DNA from: Maritimibacter alkaliphilus HTCC2654
Lineage (GTDB): Bacteria > Pseudomonadota > Alphaproteobacteria > Rhodobacterales > Rhodobacteraceae
Direction: 5' to 3'
Assembly (NCBI RefSeq): GCF_000152805.1
Contig: NZ_CH902578.1
Coordinates: 2,441,074 to 2,505,073, forward strand
Length of the DNA stretch: 64,000 bases
Part shown: positions 29,750-39,225 of the stretch, piece after piece
How the letters are laid out: each line of letters opens with the position of its first letter
Numbering within the stretch: the first letter of the stretch is position 1
Translations under genes and position numbers: made by a program
Notes under the pieces: model-generated
Database searches by the model: none
What the model saw: the letters and a program-made list of their open reading frames with translations, nothing else
What the model was told of the DNA's origin: nothing

Positions 29750-30384
29750 CCACCGTATTCCTCGACCTCGACGGAACGCTGACGGACCCGGCGGAGGGGA
29801 TCGTCACGTCGGTGATTCATGCGCTGGAACGCGTGGGGCTCGACGCGCCGCCGCCCGACACGCTGACCTGGGTGATCGGGCCGCCTTTGATCGAAAGTTT
29901 CGCCCGGCTGGGCGTGCCGGACCCTGTCAAGGCGCTCGCCTTGTATCGGGAACGGTTTGCCGAGGTCGGGCTATTCGAGAATGTGCCCTATTCGGGTGTG
30001 GAAGGCGTGTTGGCGCGCCTCGCCGCAGAGTATCGACTGTGCCTCGCGACCGCGAAACCGCTGGTCTATGCGAAACGAATCACGGCGCATTTCGGCATGG
30101 ATAGACACTTGTCGGCCCAGTTCGGACCGGAGCTGGACGGGGCGCGCAACGACAAGGGCGACTTGCTGGCCTATGCGCTGGACCAGCTCGGGGAACGTGC
30201 CGGGAATGCCGTGATGATTGGCGACCGGCACCACGACATCGACGCGGCAAGAGCCGTCGGCATGCGCTCCATCGCGGTGACCTGGGGATACGGCACGCCG
30301 GAGGAACACCGGCAGGCCGATCTGGTTTGCGACCACCTCACCGATCTGCCGGAGGCTGTGGCCCGCGTGTTCGAAGGGCGCTAG
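29746..30384 (+). CDS. HAD-family phosphatase (phosphoglycolate phosphatase-like)
   Basis: 212 aa with HAD motif I FLDLDGTLTDP (nucleophile Asp7, acid/base Asp9), motif II-like CLATAKP, the conserved Lys region and motif IV IGDRHHDIDAA. The alpha-helical cap inserted after motif I is of the Gph/PpaX type. Substrate unknown. Coupled to DUF389; overlaps the convergent lipoprotein gene by four bases. Confidence 0.87.
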   Translation: MTTVFLDLDGTLTDPAEGIVTSVIHALERVGLDAPPPDTLTWVIGPPLIESFARLGVPDPVKALALYRERFAEVGLFENVPYSGVEGVLARLAAEYRLCLATAKPLVYAKRITAHFGMDRHLSAQFGPELDGARNDKGDLLAYALDQLGERAGNAVMIGDRHHDIDAARAVGMRSIAVTWGYGTPEEHRQADLVCDHLTDLPEAVARVFEGR

Positions 30385-30977
30385 GAGCCGGGAACGAGTT
30401 CCACGTCGAAGCTGGACGGAAGGCTTTCGGGTTCCGGCATGAACATGATGGTCAGCGGGATCACGAGTTCGGCTGCGGTGCCGTCGCGGATGATCGTGCC
30501 GTTGGTCGACACGATTTCCTTGCCGATCACGGTCAGCGACATGGCGTGCCCTTCAAGCGAGTCGCCGAACATGGCCGCCATCTGCTCCCGCTCTTCCGGG
30601 GGCGGCAGGTCCGACGTCATCTCGGACAGGTCGAACGAGATCGAGATGTTGCCGTTGTCGAGTTCTTCGATCGTCACCCCGTCGCCGATTCCGATGTCGT
30701 TGTCCGGGTCGTCTATCGCCATGAGCAGGTCTTCGAGCGACCGGCGTTCGAGCATCGAACAGGTGTAGGTGCCATCGGCGTTCTCGGTTCCGATCCCCTC
30801 TTCGCAGGGATCTTCGCCCATGCTCGACGCCATCTGGTAGATTTCGGCGCCCATGGTCATGACCGCATCCAGCTTGACCTCGTCGGTGTTGGTGAAGTCG
30901 GCCCGGATGTCGGCGTCGAAACAGGCGGCGAGGGGCAGGATCGCCGCGAAAGCGAGTCCCTTGACGAAATGGCGCAT
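30381..30977 (-). CDS. Putative lipoprotein of unknown function
   Basis: 198 aa. The N terminus MRHFVKGLAFAAILPLAAC has a lipobox LAAC with acylation at Cys19. Mature protein is strongly acidic with repeated beta strands (DADIRADFTNTDEVKLDAVM) and a Pro/Glu-rich part. The ADxxFxxDGxVxL-like opening recalls small Rhodobacterales lipoproteins, but I cannot name the family. Single gene. Confidence 0.75.
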   Translation of the reverse strand: MRHFVKGLAFAAILPLAACFDADIRADFTNTDEVKLDAVMTMGAEIYQMASSMGEDPCEEGIGTENADGTYTCSMLERRSLEDLLMAIDDPDNDIGIGDGVTIEELDNGNISISFDLSEMTSDLPPPEEREQMAAMFGDSLEGHAMSLTVIGKEIVSTNGTIIRDGTAAELVIPLTIMFMPEPESLPSSFDVELVPGS

Positions 30978-31037
30978 AGCGAACTCCCTGAAATATCCTT
31001 CGGCTACTCTGTCAGCGGCATGATGGCCTGTCCACCG

Positions 31038-32135
31038 TCAGCGGTGGAGGACGGACGCAAGCGACCGGGCTTCGTGATCCGACAGGCGGTGACGCGCGAA
31101 ACTCCGATGCGTCGGAATGGCCGAGCGCGGCATCTCGGCAAGCGCCGTGGCATCCAACCTGACTGGATCGGTGGCAATCTGGCCGACATACAGGCTTTCG
31201 GACCAGAGCGAGTCGTGCAGCAGGCAGTCGTGCCGGTCGAGCAGAACATGATAATAGGTTACGGTCTTGAGCCGGGCTTCCGACACTGCCGCGCGGCTAC
31301 CCATCAACCGCTGGGCCGGAAGAAGCGCGTCTTGTTCGCCCAGAAGATATTCGGTCTCGGACCCTTCGACGAGGATGCGGTGATCGGGTGCGACCAGCAT
31401 GTCTTCGGACAGGCCGAAAAACGGGGCACGGATGCGGATCGGACGAAAGCGGCCTAGCGCAGGCACCGTGCGCCGGGTGATCCAGCGCACCGGCTGAATA
31501 CCGGAGGTCGCGGTCAGGACGCGGTCGCCCAGCCTGAGGTTTTCGATCCGCACCGAACCAGACGGCGTTTCGATGCGCGACCCTTTGCAGATACCGGCGG
31601 AAAGCCCGACCGGCTCGACCTTGTCCGACACCGCGACGAACGCCGCCTCGGCGCTGATCCGCGTGGAATGGCCGTTTCGCATGATCGTCAGCGCGTCGAG
31701 CATCGGCATGGGCAGCGGATTTCCCACCTTGATGACGAAAAACTCGCCCGTGTCGACGAGCTTCACCGCCAGCCGACCCCAGCGTTCCGGTGCATTCCAG
31801 CTGAAATAGAGTCTGATCGCCGCATCATGCTCGGGCACCGGGAATTTCAGTCGCGCGATGAAACGGCTTTGTCCCTGAACCATGCGCACCTGCATCTCGC
31901 CCGATTTCCTGAGCTCGACCGACAGGTGCCGGTGCCAATCCTTGCTGCGTTCATAGTGGAGGACGGCCTGCGATCCGTCCGTCTCGGGGCGGAACAGGGT
32001 TTCGACGACCAGTGTTCCGGTCGGAAGAATCTCGTTCGGCGCGGCGACCTGCACATTCGTGTGCTGCGGTTTCGCACCCAGTCCCGCCGGATTGAAAAGA
32101 CCCTTGGTCAGGTCGGTAAGGCCGATCCAACTCAT
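31038..32135 (-). CDS. Hint (hedgehog/intein) domain protein
   Basis: 365 aa. Residues 1-170 look like a jelly-roll/laminin-G-like sandwich. The Hint domain starts at Cys183 (GICKGSRIETPSGSVRIENL), with LGDRVLTATSG and PDHRILVEG, matching the Hint_2 type frequent in Roseobacters, where it is often attached to secreted or adhesive proteins. Self-cleavage is possible but not shown. No signal peptide is visible. Confidence 0.85.
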   Translation of the reverse strand: MSWIGLTDLTKGLFNPAGLGAKPQHTNVQVAAPNEILPTGTLVVETLFRPETDGSQAVLHYERSKDWHRHLSVELRKSGEMQVRMVQGQSRFIARLKFPVPEHDAAIRLYFSWNAPERWGRLAVKLVDTGEFFVIKVGNPLPMPMLDALTIMRNGHSTRISAEAAFVAVSDKVEPVGLSAGICKGSRIETPSGSVRIENLRLGDRVLTATSGIQPVRWITRRTVPALGRFRPIRIRAPFFGLSEDMLVAPDHRILVEGSETEYLLGEQDALLPAQRLMGSRAAVSEARLKTVTYYHVLLDRHDCLLHDSLWSESLYVGQIATDPVRLDATALAEMPRSAIPTHRSFARHRLSDHEARSLASVLHR

Positions 32136-32501
32136 GGGATGACCCCCGCGCCTTCGCCGAAGATGGCGGTCGCCATCGCAAGCGCGGACGCATGTGTTCG
32201 AGTCGGCAAATCACTCGCCGTTGCCATGAAACTCTGCCCTCTGCCCACGCGGCAGCCGACGACACAGGGGGGCGAAATGCCTTGGTCCTGAAATCCGCTC
32301 GCGGGTCCTGCGCTTTGCGCGCTTTTGGGTGGACCGCTACAACTGCCTCGTTGTTATTGCGCCATCTATGAACCAAAAATTCCAATTTGTTAACCGTGTG
32401 GTTCAAAAAACCGCGTTTGTGTTCAACCCCCTGTCACCCGGACGCAACATTGCGAGGCGGCGGGGCGGCGTGTATCACCGGGCGGTCAATGTGAGGCTGC
32501 C
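32136..32501. promoter_or_regulatory. Intergenic region between the Hint gene and dapE
   Basis: 366 bases between divergent genes, no gene seen. It should contain both promoters. The AT-rich part (32365-32412) holds the inverted repeat TGAACC (32369-32374) / GGTTCA (32400-32405) and, inside it, AACC-GTGT-GGTT. No regulator can be named. Confidence 0.4.
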
Positions 32502-33647
32502 ATGACCGAAACCAATCCTGTCGAAATCACGCGGCGCTTGATCGAGTGCCCTTCGGTCACGCCGGAAGAGGGCGGGGCGCTGGTCTATCTGGCCGATCTG
32601 CTCGAGGGCGCCGGGTTCGTATGCACGCGCGTGGATCGTGGCGGGATCGCGAACCTGTTCGCGCGCTTAGGGCCCAAGGGCGCGCGGCTGACACTTGGCT
32701 TCAACGGTCACACCGACGTGGTCCCGGTCGGCGATACCGGCGCCTGGACGGTGCAGCCCTTTGGCGCGGAAGAGCGGGACGGTCACCTTTGGGGGCGCGG
32801 CGCGACGGACATGAAATCGGGCGTCGCCGCCTGGGTCGCCGCCGCGATGGATGCAACGCGGGACCTGCCGGACGATTGCGCGCTGATCCTTGCCATTACG
32901 GGTGACGAAGAAGGCGACGCGACCGACGGAACCAAGGCGCTGCTCGACTGGATGGACCAGAACGGCGAGGCGATGGATGCCTGTGTCGTCGGCGAGCCGA
33001 CCTGCCCCGACACGATGGGCGAGATGATGAAGATCGGGCGCCGGGGGTCGATGACCGCCTTTTTCACGGCGCGCGGCGTGCAGGGGCACGCGGCCTATCC
33101 GCACCGCGCGAAAAATCCCGTGCCTGCGCTGGCGCGGTTGGTGTCGGACCTCGATGCGCATGTTCTTGACGAAGGCACCGCCCATTTCGACGCCTCAACG
33201 CTGGCGGTCACGACCTTCGACGTCGGCAACCCGGCGACGAACGTGATCCCGGCCGAGGCGAAAGCCACGGTGAACATCCGGTTCAACGATGCGCATACTT
33301 CGGCGGACCTGACCGACTGGCTTCAGGCGCAGATGGACCGGGTCGCCGGCGAGACGGGGATCGAGATCGGCATGGTCGTCAAAGTGTCGGGGGAGAGTTT
33401 CGTCACACCCCCCGGCCCGCTGTCCGATACCGTCGCTGCGGCGGTCGAGGCCGAGACGGGGCTGCGCCCGGTCATGTCCACATCGGGCGGCACCTCGGAC
33501 GCGCGGTTCGTCAAGGATCACTGCCCGGTGGTGGAGTTCGGTCTGGTCGGCAAGACAATGCATCAGGTCGACGAGCGGGTGGAGATTGCGCAGATCGGGC
33601 AGCTCAAGTCGATCTATGGCCGGATCATCCGCGACTTCTTCGCCTGA
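32502..33647 (+). CDS. dapE: Succinyl-diaminopimelate desuccinylase
   Basis: Zinc hydrolase that releases LL-diaminopimelate in lysine and peptidoglycan synthesis. 381 aa, usual length. Metal and catalytic motifs: [19 protein letters not shown], and [12 protein letters not shown] with the catalytic Glu pair; the C-terminal ligand His is in GKTMHQVDE. Start at 32502 ([18 protein letters not shown]) fits the family. Confidence 0.95.
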   Translation: MTETNPVEITRRLIECPSVTPEEGGALVYLADLLEGAGFVCTRVDRGGIANLFARLGPKGARLTLGFNGHTDVVPVGDTGAWTVQPFGAEERDGHLWGRGATDMKSGVAAWVAAAMDATRDLPDDCALILAITGDEEGDATDGTKALLDWMDQNGEAMDACVVGEPTCPDTMGEMMKIGRRGSMTAFFTARGVQGHAAYPHRAKNPVPALARLVSDLDAHVLDEGTAHFDASTLAVTTFDVGNPATNVIPAEAKATVNIRFNDAHTSADLTDWLQAQMDRVAGETGIEIGMVVKVSGESFVTPPGPLSDTVAAAVEAETGLRPVMSTSGGTSDARFVKDHCPVVEFGLVGKTMHQVDERVEIAQIGQLKSIYGRIIRDFFA

Positions 33648-33653
33648 ACGGAA

Positions 33654-33681
33654 AACGGGCGCGCCGACCGGCACGCCCGTT
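33654..33681. terminator. Terminator between convergent dapE and nucleotidase genes
   Basis: Stem AACGGGCG/CGCCCGTT with a 12-base loop, followed by T-rich sequence on the minus strand, so it best serves the nucleotidase gene, though it can stop both. Confidence 0.65.
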
Positions 33682-33697
33682 CCTCAACCGACTGCCC

Positions 33698-35668
33698 TCA
33701 GAGCGTGATGCGGAAGCGGGCGAAACCGTCCGGACCATCGCCCGCCGGCTCGATCTCGACCCCTTCGACCGATGCAGCGTAGTCGGCCGCCTTCGGCCCG
33801 GTGTCGAACAGAACCGTCGCTCCATCCATCGGCGCAAAGGTCCAGTTGGCGTCGGCGCTGGGGTTGATGGTGCCTTGTTCGACGATGTAGCGCACGATCA
33901 CGTCGCGGTTGGTGTCCGGCCCCTCGAAGATGATCGTATCGCCCTTGGCCCCCGGGAAATCGCCGCCGCCGCCCGCGCGATAGTTGTTGGTCGCGACCAC
34001 GAATTCCATATCGTCGGTCACCGGGGCGCCGTCGAACATCAGGTTCACGATCCGGTTCGCATCCGAGTTGATCTGGTTTCCGATCCGGTCGAACCGCGAC
34101 GGCTGGCTCAGGTCGATCTGGTAGGTCACGCCGTCGATCACGTCGAAGTTGTAGGAAGGAAAATCGGGATTCAGAAGGACCTGATCCGCTTCACCCGGCG
34201 TGATCTGGTTGAACATGCCCGCAGACCGTTCGAGCCATCCCCTGAGCTGCGCTCCGTCGATCTTCACCGCGCGCACCGTGTTGGGATACAGATACAGGTC
34301 GGCCACGTTCTTGATCGCCACCGGCCCCTCGGGCACGTCGGTGTAGTATTCCGGTCCGCCACGTCCCCCGGCCTTGAACGGGGCTGCCGCGGAAAGGATC
34401 GGAAGCCCCTCGTACTCCGTTCCGCGCATCATCTGTTCGATGTACCAAAGCTGCGCGTTCGACACGATCTGGACGCTGGGATCGTCGGCCACCAGCGCGA
34501 AGTAGCTGTGAAGCGGGGCCGATGTTTCGCCCACCGCGCGGCGCACGTATTCGAGCGTTTCGTTGTGCGCCTGTTCGACACTGGCCAGAACGGCGGGCAC
34601 GTCTTCGACCAGCGCGGTCACGCTGCGGTCTTCGTTGCGTTTCGAAATCGGGCGCGCCTCGGTCTCGGCCATGACGACGCGCCATGCGTTGCCGTCGCGT
34701 TCCAGCATCAGGTCGATGACGCCAAGGTGCGACCCCCAGAACCCGCCCATGACGGCGGGCTTGCCGTGGATCGTCCCGGCCTCGGCGTCGAGACCGGCGT
34801 AATCGGCGTAGTCAGGCGACGGGAAGACGAGGTGGCTGTGACCCGTCATGAGCGCGTCGATCCCCTCGACTTCGGCGAGCGGGACCGATGCGTTCTCCAT
34901 CCCGTCCTCATGCTGGGCCGACCCGATGCCTGAATGGCTGAGCGCGATGATGATGTCGGCGCCCTCTTCCTTCATCTGCGGCACCCAGGCCTGCGCGGCT
35001 TCGACGATGTCGCGGGTCGTGACGTTACCTTCTAGATGGCGGCGGTCCCACGTCATGATCTGCGGCGGCACGAAACCGATCAGTCCCACCTTGATCGGCG
35101 CGGTCGTCCCGTCGCCCAGCGTCACCTCGCGGTCGAGGATCACGTAAGGTTGCACCAGCGTCTTGTCGTCGCGCGGGTTTTCGGCCCGTTCGCTGACCAC
35201 GTTGGCGGAAACGACCGGGAAGTCGGCCCCGGCCAGCGACTTGGTCAGGAACTCGAGGCCATAGTTGAATTCGTGGTTGCCCAGTGTCGAGGCGTCGAAG
35301 CCCACGGTGTTCATCGCCTGAATGACCGGGTGCATGTCGCCTTCTTTCATCCCCCGCTCATAGGCGATGTAGTCGCCCATCGGGTTGCCCTGAAGGAAGT
35401 CGCCGTTGTCGACGAGCATCGAGTTGGTCGCTTCGGCCCGGATTTCCTCGATGATCGACGCGGTGCGCGACAGGCCCACGGTGTCGATCGGGCGGTCCGA
35501 GTAGTAGTCATAGGGATAGACATGAACGTGAAGGTCCGTCGTCTCCATGATCCGAAGATGGGCCTGTGCGCCTTGCGCGCGGGCCGAGAACGGGTGCAGC
35601 GCGATCAGCGCGGCACCAGCGGTGCCCGACATGAATGCGCGGCGGGAAAGGGTGAAATCCTGTGACAT
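33698..35668 (-). CDS. cpdB: 2',3'-cyclic-nucleotide 2'-phosphodiesterase/3'-nucleotidase (CpdB-like)
   Basis: Periplasmic calcineurin-type phosphoesterase that recycles nucleotides. 656 aa. A twin-arginine signal is present (SRRAFMSG, Arg9-Arg10). Metallophosphatase motifs follow: TTDLHVHVYPYDYY, VDNGDFLQGNPMGDY, LGNHEFNYG, SHSGIG and GHSHLVFP. The C-terminal 5'-nucleotidase domain binds the base (AGGGGDFPG). A second likely Tat substrate in this window besides NosZ. Tat rather than Sec export differs from E. coli CpdB. Confidence 0.92.
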   Translation of the reverse strand: MSQDFTLSRRAFMSGTAGAALIALHPFSARAQGAQAHLRIMETTDLHVHVYPYDYYSDRPIDTVGLSRTASIIEEIRAEATNSMLVDNGDFLQGNPMGDYIAYERGMKEGDMHPVIQAMNTVGFDASTLGNHEFNYGLEFLTKSLAGADFPVVSANVVSERAENPRDDKTLVQPYVILDREVTLGDGTTAPIKVGLIGFVPPQIMTWDRRHLEGNVTTRDIVEAAQAWVPQMKEEGADIIIALSHSGIGSAQHEDGMENASVPLAEVEGIDALMTGHSHLVFPSPDYADYAGLDAEAGTIHGKPAVMGGFWGSHLGVIDLMLERDGNAWRVVMAETEARPISKRNEDRSVTALVEDVPAVLASVEQAHNETLEYVRRAVGETSAPLHSYFALVADDPSVQIVSNAQLWYIEQMMRGTEYEGLPILSAAAPFKAGGRGGPEYYTDVPEGPVAIKNVADLYLYPNTVRAVKIDGAQLRGWLERSAGMFNQITPGEADQVLLNPDFPSYNFDVIDGVTYQIDLSQPSRFDRIGNQINSDANRIVNLMFDGAPVTDDMEFVVATNNYRAGGGGDFPGAKGDTIIFEGPDTNRDVIVRYIVEQGTINPSADANWTFAPMDGATVLFDTGPKAADYAASVEGVEIEPAGDGPDGFARFRITL

Positions 35669-35782
35669 GCGTGTCCTCCAACTGTCCTGCCGAAAACGCT
35701 ATGCGCGGTTCGTGACAGGCCAAAGACAGGATTTCCTTGTTCGGCGGATTTCAGCTTTTTACCGGGCGGTCAAAGCCTGAAA

Positions 35783-35815
35783 CGGCCCCTGCGCGCCCAT
35801 GAAACGCGCAGGCCG
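35783..35815 (-). terminator. Hairpin right behind the TrpD2-like gene
   Basis: Stem CCTGCGCG/CGCGCAGG with a nine-base loop, extended by CGG/CCG past a two-base bulge; TTTC follows on the minus strand. It starts four bases after the stop codon. Confidence 0.55.
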
Positions 35816-35818
35816 GTC

Positions 35819-36847
35819 TCATTTCGGCGCGAAACGCGAAGGGTCGCGGGCGTCCCAGATCGCTTTTGCCTGCTCGTTCGCCTCGGCCTGAGTCGCGGCG
35901 CGGCCCATGGTCTTGAGCGTAACCGCGAGCGTCGAAAGCACGGCGGCGAGCGCATAGGGATCGGCGTCCCGACCGGCCCAGACCTGTTCAAGCCGGGCGA
36001 CATCCATCGTTTCGTCAGCCGGCGCATGGCCGTCGTCGAGCGTCGCGGGCCATGTCTCGACCACAGGGTCGGTAACGCCATGCGTCGTCCAGACCGGGCA
36101 GGGCTTGTTCGGGCGCATCTCGATCTCACCCCCATCGCCACGAAACACCGCCATGTTTGGGATGTCGAGGATCTGCGCGGCACCGGAATGGATGTCGAGG
36201 AAGCCGCGATGAAAGATCCCCTGCATCACGGTCGGCGCGTCGAACGGGTTGAGAAGCCGGGTGAAGCTGTTGACGGGCGAGCGCAGGCCGAGCACCGGTT
36301 TCAACTCGATCAGGTCGCGCAGGACCGGCGAGAGCGTCTCGAGCGGCATATAGGTCATGCCTTGCGCTTCGATCTGACCCGCGGCATCGGAAAAATCGCA
36401 AGCGATCGGCAGGCCGAAACGCGCAAAGACGTCACGCGTATAGACGCGGCCGGGCGTGTGCCCTTCGGCCCCATGCAGCACCACGCGGGCGCCGGACTGG
36501 ACCAGCGCGATGAGCGCCAGGATGAACCACGGCAACTGAATCCGTTTGCCCGCGTAGCAGGACCAGTCCAGGTCGACCTGCGGGAGTTCTTCGGGACGCT
36601 CGAATGTCGCCCGCGTTCCGGCAACGAACCCCGCGATCTCCTCCGGCGTCTCTTCCTTGAGCCTGAGGAGCATCAGATAGGCCCCGATCTGCTCCGGCAG
36701 CGCCTCGCCCCGCAGGATCATCGCCATCGAATCGCGCGCTTCCTCATAGGTGAAGGGTCGTTGCTTGGTCTTGCCGCGCGCGAGGATCGCGACATAGGGC
36801 GCGAACGGGTGCGGGTTGTCGGCGGTGAAGGGGCGTTGGATGTTCAT
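35819..36847 (-). CDS. TrpD2/YbiB-like glycosyltransferase-family protein
   Basis: 342 aa with the fold of anthranilate phosphoribosyltransferase: the helical N-terminal domain (EALPEQIGAYLMLLRLKEET) and the phosphate-binding region are recognisable (GARVVLHGAEGHTPGRVYT, LGLRSPVNSFTRLLNP). It is not the TrpD of tryptophan synthesis; YbiB/TrpD2 proteins bind nucleic acids and are linked to DNA-damage responses. Start at 36847 (MNIQRPFTADNPHPFAPY) fits. Divergent from cysG, 119 bases between, a common arrangement in Rhodobacterales. Confidence 0.82.
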   Translation of the reverse strand: MNIQRPFTADNPHPFAPYVAILARGKTKQRPFTYEEARDSMAMILRGEALPEQIGAYLMLLRLKEETPEEIAGFVAGTRATFERPEELPQVDLDWSCYAGKRIQLPWFILALIALVQSGARVVLHGAEGHTPGRVYTRDVFARFGLPIACDFSDAAGQIEAQGMTYMPLETLSPVLRDLIELKPVLGLRSPVNSFTRLLNPFDAPTVMQGIFHRGFLDIHSGAAQILDIPNMAVFRGDGGEIEMRPNKPCPVWTTHGVTDPVVETWPATLDDGHAPADETMDVARLEQVWAGRDADPYALAAVLSTLAVTLKTMGRAATQAEANEQAKAIWDARDPSRFAPK

Positions 36848-36966
36848 GCCAGCATCATACGCTGCGTTGCGGCGGGCGTGTAGGCCCTTTGAAACATGCG
36901 GATTCGCGCATTTGACACGCAGCCCGGAAAGCGGGACATGGACGAAAGAGCCAAGGGGACGCGGAC

Positions 36967-38397
36967 ATGGATTACCTTCCCATCTTTCTCGAAGTCGCGG
37001 GCAAGCGCGTGATCGTGGATGGCGGCACGACGGTCGCCGCACGACGGGTGGAACGGGCGCTGAACGCGGGCGCGCTGGTCGAGGTGTTCGATCCCGATCC
37101 GGGGGACGAGGTTCGCGCGTTCCTTGGCCACGAACGGCTGACGCATCACGCACGCGTGCCGGACGGGGCCGATTTTCAGGGATGCCTCGTCGCCTATGGC
37201 GCGTCGGAGGAGCATGACCGGGATGCGTTGCTTCATCGCGCCGCCAAGGCCGCCGGGGCGCTGGTGAACGTGGCGGATGAAAAGCAATACTGCGATTTCA
37301 TCACCCCCTCGGTTGTCGAGCGCGACCCGATCACCATCGCCATCTCGACAGGCGGCGCGGCCCCCGTGATCGCGCGTATCCTGCGGGCGCGGATGGAGGC
37401 GATGCTGCCGGCCGCCTACGGCCGGCTCGCCAAATTCCTCGCCGATTTCCGGGGGCGCATCTACGAAGCCGTGCCGAACGGGCGCAATCGTCGCCGGTTC
37501 TGGGAGAACCTGATCGAAGGGCCGGTGGGCGACGCCTTTCTCGCGGGCGAGGAAGGTCTGGCGCAGGAACGACTGGAGGCCGAGTTGCAGCGCGGCGCCG
37601 ATGTCGATCTGAAACGCGGCGAGGTCTGGCTGGTGGGTGCGGGTCCGGGCGACCCCGATCTACTGACCTTCAAGGCGTTGCGCATGATGCAGCATGCCGA
37701 CGTGGTTTTCTACGACCGTCTGGTGGGGGACGGGATCGTCGACCTGCTCCGCCGTGATGCCGAACGCATCTACGTGGGTAAGAAACCCAACGAACATACT
37801 CTAACCCAGCGTGAAATCACCGATCAGATGATCGAACGCGCCAAGCGGGGCGAGCGCGTTCTGCGCCTCAAGGGCGGCGATCCGTTCATATTCGGGCGTG
37901 GCGGCGAGGAGTTGGAGGATGTCGCCGCCGAGGGTATCCCGGTCGAGGTCGTGCCGGGGATCACGGCGGCTGCGGGCTGCGGCGCGGCGGCGGGGATTCC
38001 GCTCACCCATCGCGATCACGCACAAAGCTGCGTCTTCATCACGGCCCATGGCGCGGGTGGCGTGATCGGGCACGACTGGACGCGATACGCCCGCAAGGGG
38101 CAGACGGTCGTCGTCTACATGGGGCTCAACGCGATCAAGACGGTGATGGACGCGGCCCTTGCCCAAGGTGTCGATCCCGAAATGCCGGTGGCCGTCATCG
38201 ACAATGGCACGCGACTGGATCAGCGCGTGATCACAGGCACGCTCGCGGATATCGAGGCCCGCGTGGTCGAGGCCGATCTACCCGGCCCCGCGCTTATCGT
38301 CATCGGGCATGTCGTGTCACTCTATGGTGCACTCGGCGTGAAAGGCGCGGTTGCGGACCAATACGATATGACGCTGAAGGCCGGATCGACGCTCTAG
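36967..38397 (+). CDS. cysG: Siroheme synthase, fused CysG
   Basis: Makes siroheme for sulfite and nitrite reductases. 476 aa, two parts. Residues 1-210 are the NAD-dependent precorrin-2 dehydrogenase/ferrochelatase (MDYLPIFLEVAGKRVIVDGG, STGGAAPV). Residues 215-476 are the uroporphyrinogen-III C-methyltransferase (GAGPGDPDLLTFKALR, LKGGDPFIFGRGGEE, VPGITAAAGCGAAAGIPLTH). The usual downstream sulfite-reductase genes do not follow; an HD hydrolase on the other strand does. hemD, which makes its substrate, is 11 kb away. Confidence 0.94.
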   Translation: MDYLPIFLEVAGKRVIVDGGTTVAARRVERALNAGALVEVFDPDPGDEVRAFLGHERLTHHARVPDGADFQGCLVAYGASEEHDRDALLHRAAKAAGALVNVADEKQYCDFITPSVVERDPITIAISTGGAAPVIARILRARMEAMLPAAYGRLAKFLADFRGRIYEAVPNGRNRRRFWENLIEGPVGDAFLAGEEGLAQERLEAELQRGADVDLKRGEVWLVGAGPGDPDLLTFKALRMMQHADVVFYDRLVGDGIVDLLRRDAERIYVGKKPNEHTLTQREITDQMIERAKRGERVLRLKGGDPFIFGRGGEELEDVAAEGIPVEVVPGITAAAGCGAAAGIPLTHRDHAQSCVFITAHGAGGVIGHDWTRYARKGQTVVVYMGLNAIKTVMDAALAQGVDPEMPVAVIDNGTRLDQRVITGTLADIEARVVEADLPGPALIVIGHVVSLYGALGVKGAVADQYDMTLKAGSTL

Positions 38398-38409
38398 CCG
38401 AAACAGGCT

Positions 38410-38994
38410 CTAAACCAGCGCAAGAAGCGCGTTGTGGCGGGCGACGAAATCGTGCCGCACATCGACGGGCGGACGCGGCGCGATGGTCAGGCCCTCGATA
38501 AGCCCCTCGTCCGGGTGGCCGAAGAACTTGTCCGCTTCCGCCATCGAGAACCCGGCGATCTGGGTCGCTTCCAGCCAAGCCGACACCTTGTCGGCCTTCT
38601 TGATCGCCTTCTTGATGTTGGCGGGCACCTTGTGCGGCAAGCCGAAGCGCAGGTGGATCGCCGCCATGAGCCGATCGTCGAGTTCCCCGTAGCCCGGCCC
38701 CACGGCGGCCTTCACCGGGGAAATCATGTCGCCAATGACGTATTCCGGCGCATCGTGCAGCAAAGCGGCGAGTTGCCATTTCGCGGGGGCTTTGGGGTTC
38801 ATGCGTGAGAACAGCTCTTCCACCAGAATGGAGTGTTCGGCCACCGAATAGGGAAAATCGCCACGCGTCTGCCCGTTCCAGCGCGCGACGAAGGCAAGGC
38901 CGTGCGCGATATCTTCGATCTCGATGTCCACCGGGGTCGGGTCGAGCAGATCGAGCCTTCGACCGGACAGCATTCGTTGCCACGCACGGGCCAT
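38410..38994 (-). CDS. HD-domain phosphohydrolase (YfbR-like nucleotidase family)
   Basis: 194 aa HD hydrolase. The His-Asp pair is in LLHDAPEYVIGD; upstream SVAEHS supplies another metal ligand, and the later Asp is in IKKADKVSAW. It resembles YfbR-type 5'-deoxynucleotidases, but the substrate is inferred. Its stop is 13 bases from the cysG stop on the other strand. Confidence 0.82.
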   Translation of the reverse strand: MARAWQRMLSGRRLDLLDPTPVDIEIEDIAHGLAFVARWNGQTRGDFPYSVAEHSILVEELFSRMNPKAPAKWQLAALLHDAPEYVIGDMISPVKAAVGPGYGELDDRLMAAIHLRFGLPHKVPANIKKAIKKADKVSAWLEATQIAGFSMAEADKFFGHPDEGLIEGLTIAPRPPVDVRHDFVARHNALLALV

Positions 38995-39155
38995 CAGCCT
39001 TGCCTCCCTTCAAGCGCATCGGGGTGAGCCTGCGCTGACATCGCATGATCCGGCCCTTCGGGCACGCCACAGTGACCGCCTTGTCGTTCGTTCATCGTGT
39101 AAAACATTCGCCTGCCTTTTACGCGAAGTGTTCCCAAGGACCGCGCAAAGTCAAC

Positions 39156-39199
39156 GCAGGCTTCGTTGCACCTTGGGTGAGGTGGTGCTAGCAACCTGC
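39156..39199 (+). promoter_or_regulatory. Structured leader before ahcY
   Basis: Nested inverted repeats: GCAG (39156-39159) pairs with CTGC (39196-39199); GTTGC (39165-39169) with GCAAC (39191-39195); and an inner ACC/GGT or GCACC/GGTGC helix. A conserved-looking loop TTGGGTGA caps it. It ends 26 bases before the GTG start and 13 before the ribosome-binding site. Position suggests control of ahcY translation. It does not match the SAH riboswitch pattern that I know. Confidence 0.4.
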
Positions 39200-39225
39200 A
39201 AACGCTGACCTACGGAGAGATACCT

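Noticed and set aside
32389-32405. CtrA-type site in the AT-rich part before dapE
   Set aside because: The two half-sites are eight bases apart and the second is GTTCA, not TTAA.
39000-39225. Known SAH or SAM riboswitch before ahcY
   Set aside because: The conserved segments of those classes could not be lined up; only a generic nested hairpin is supported.
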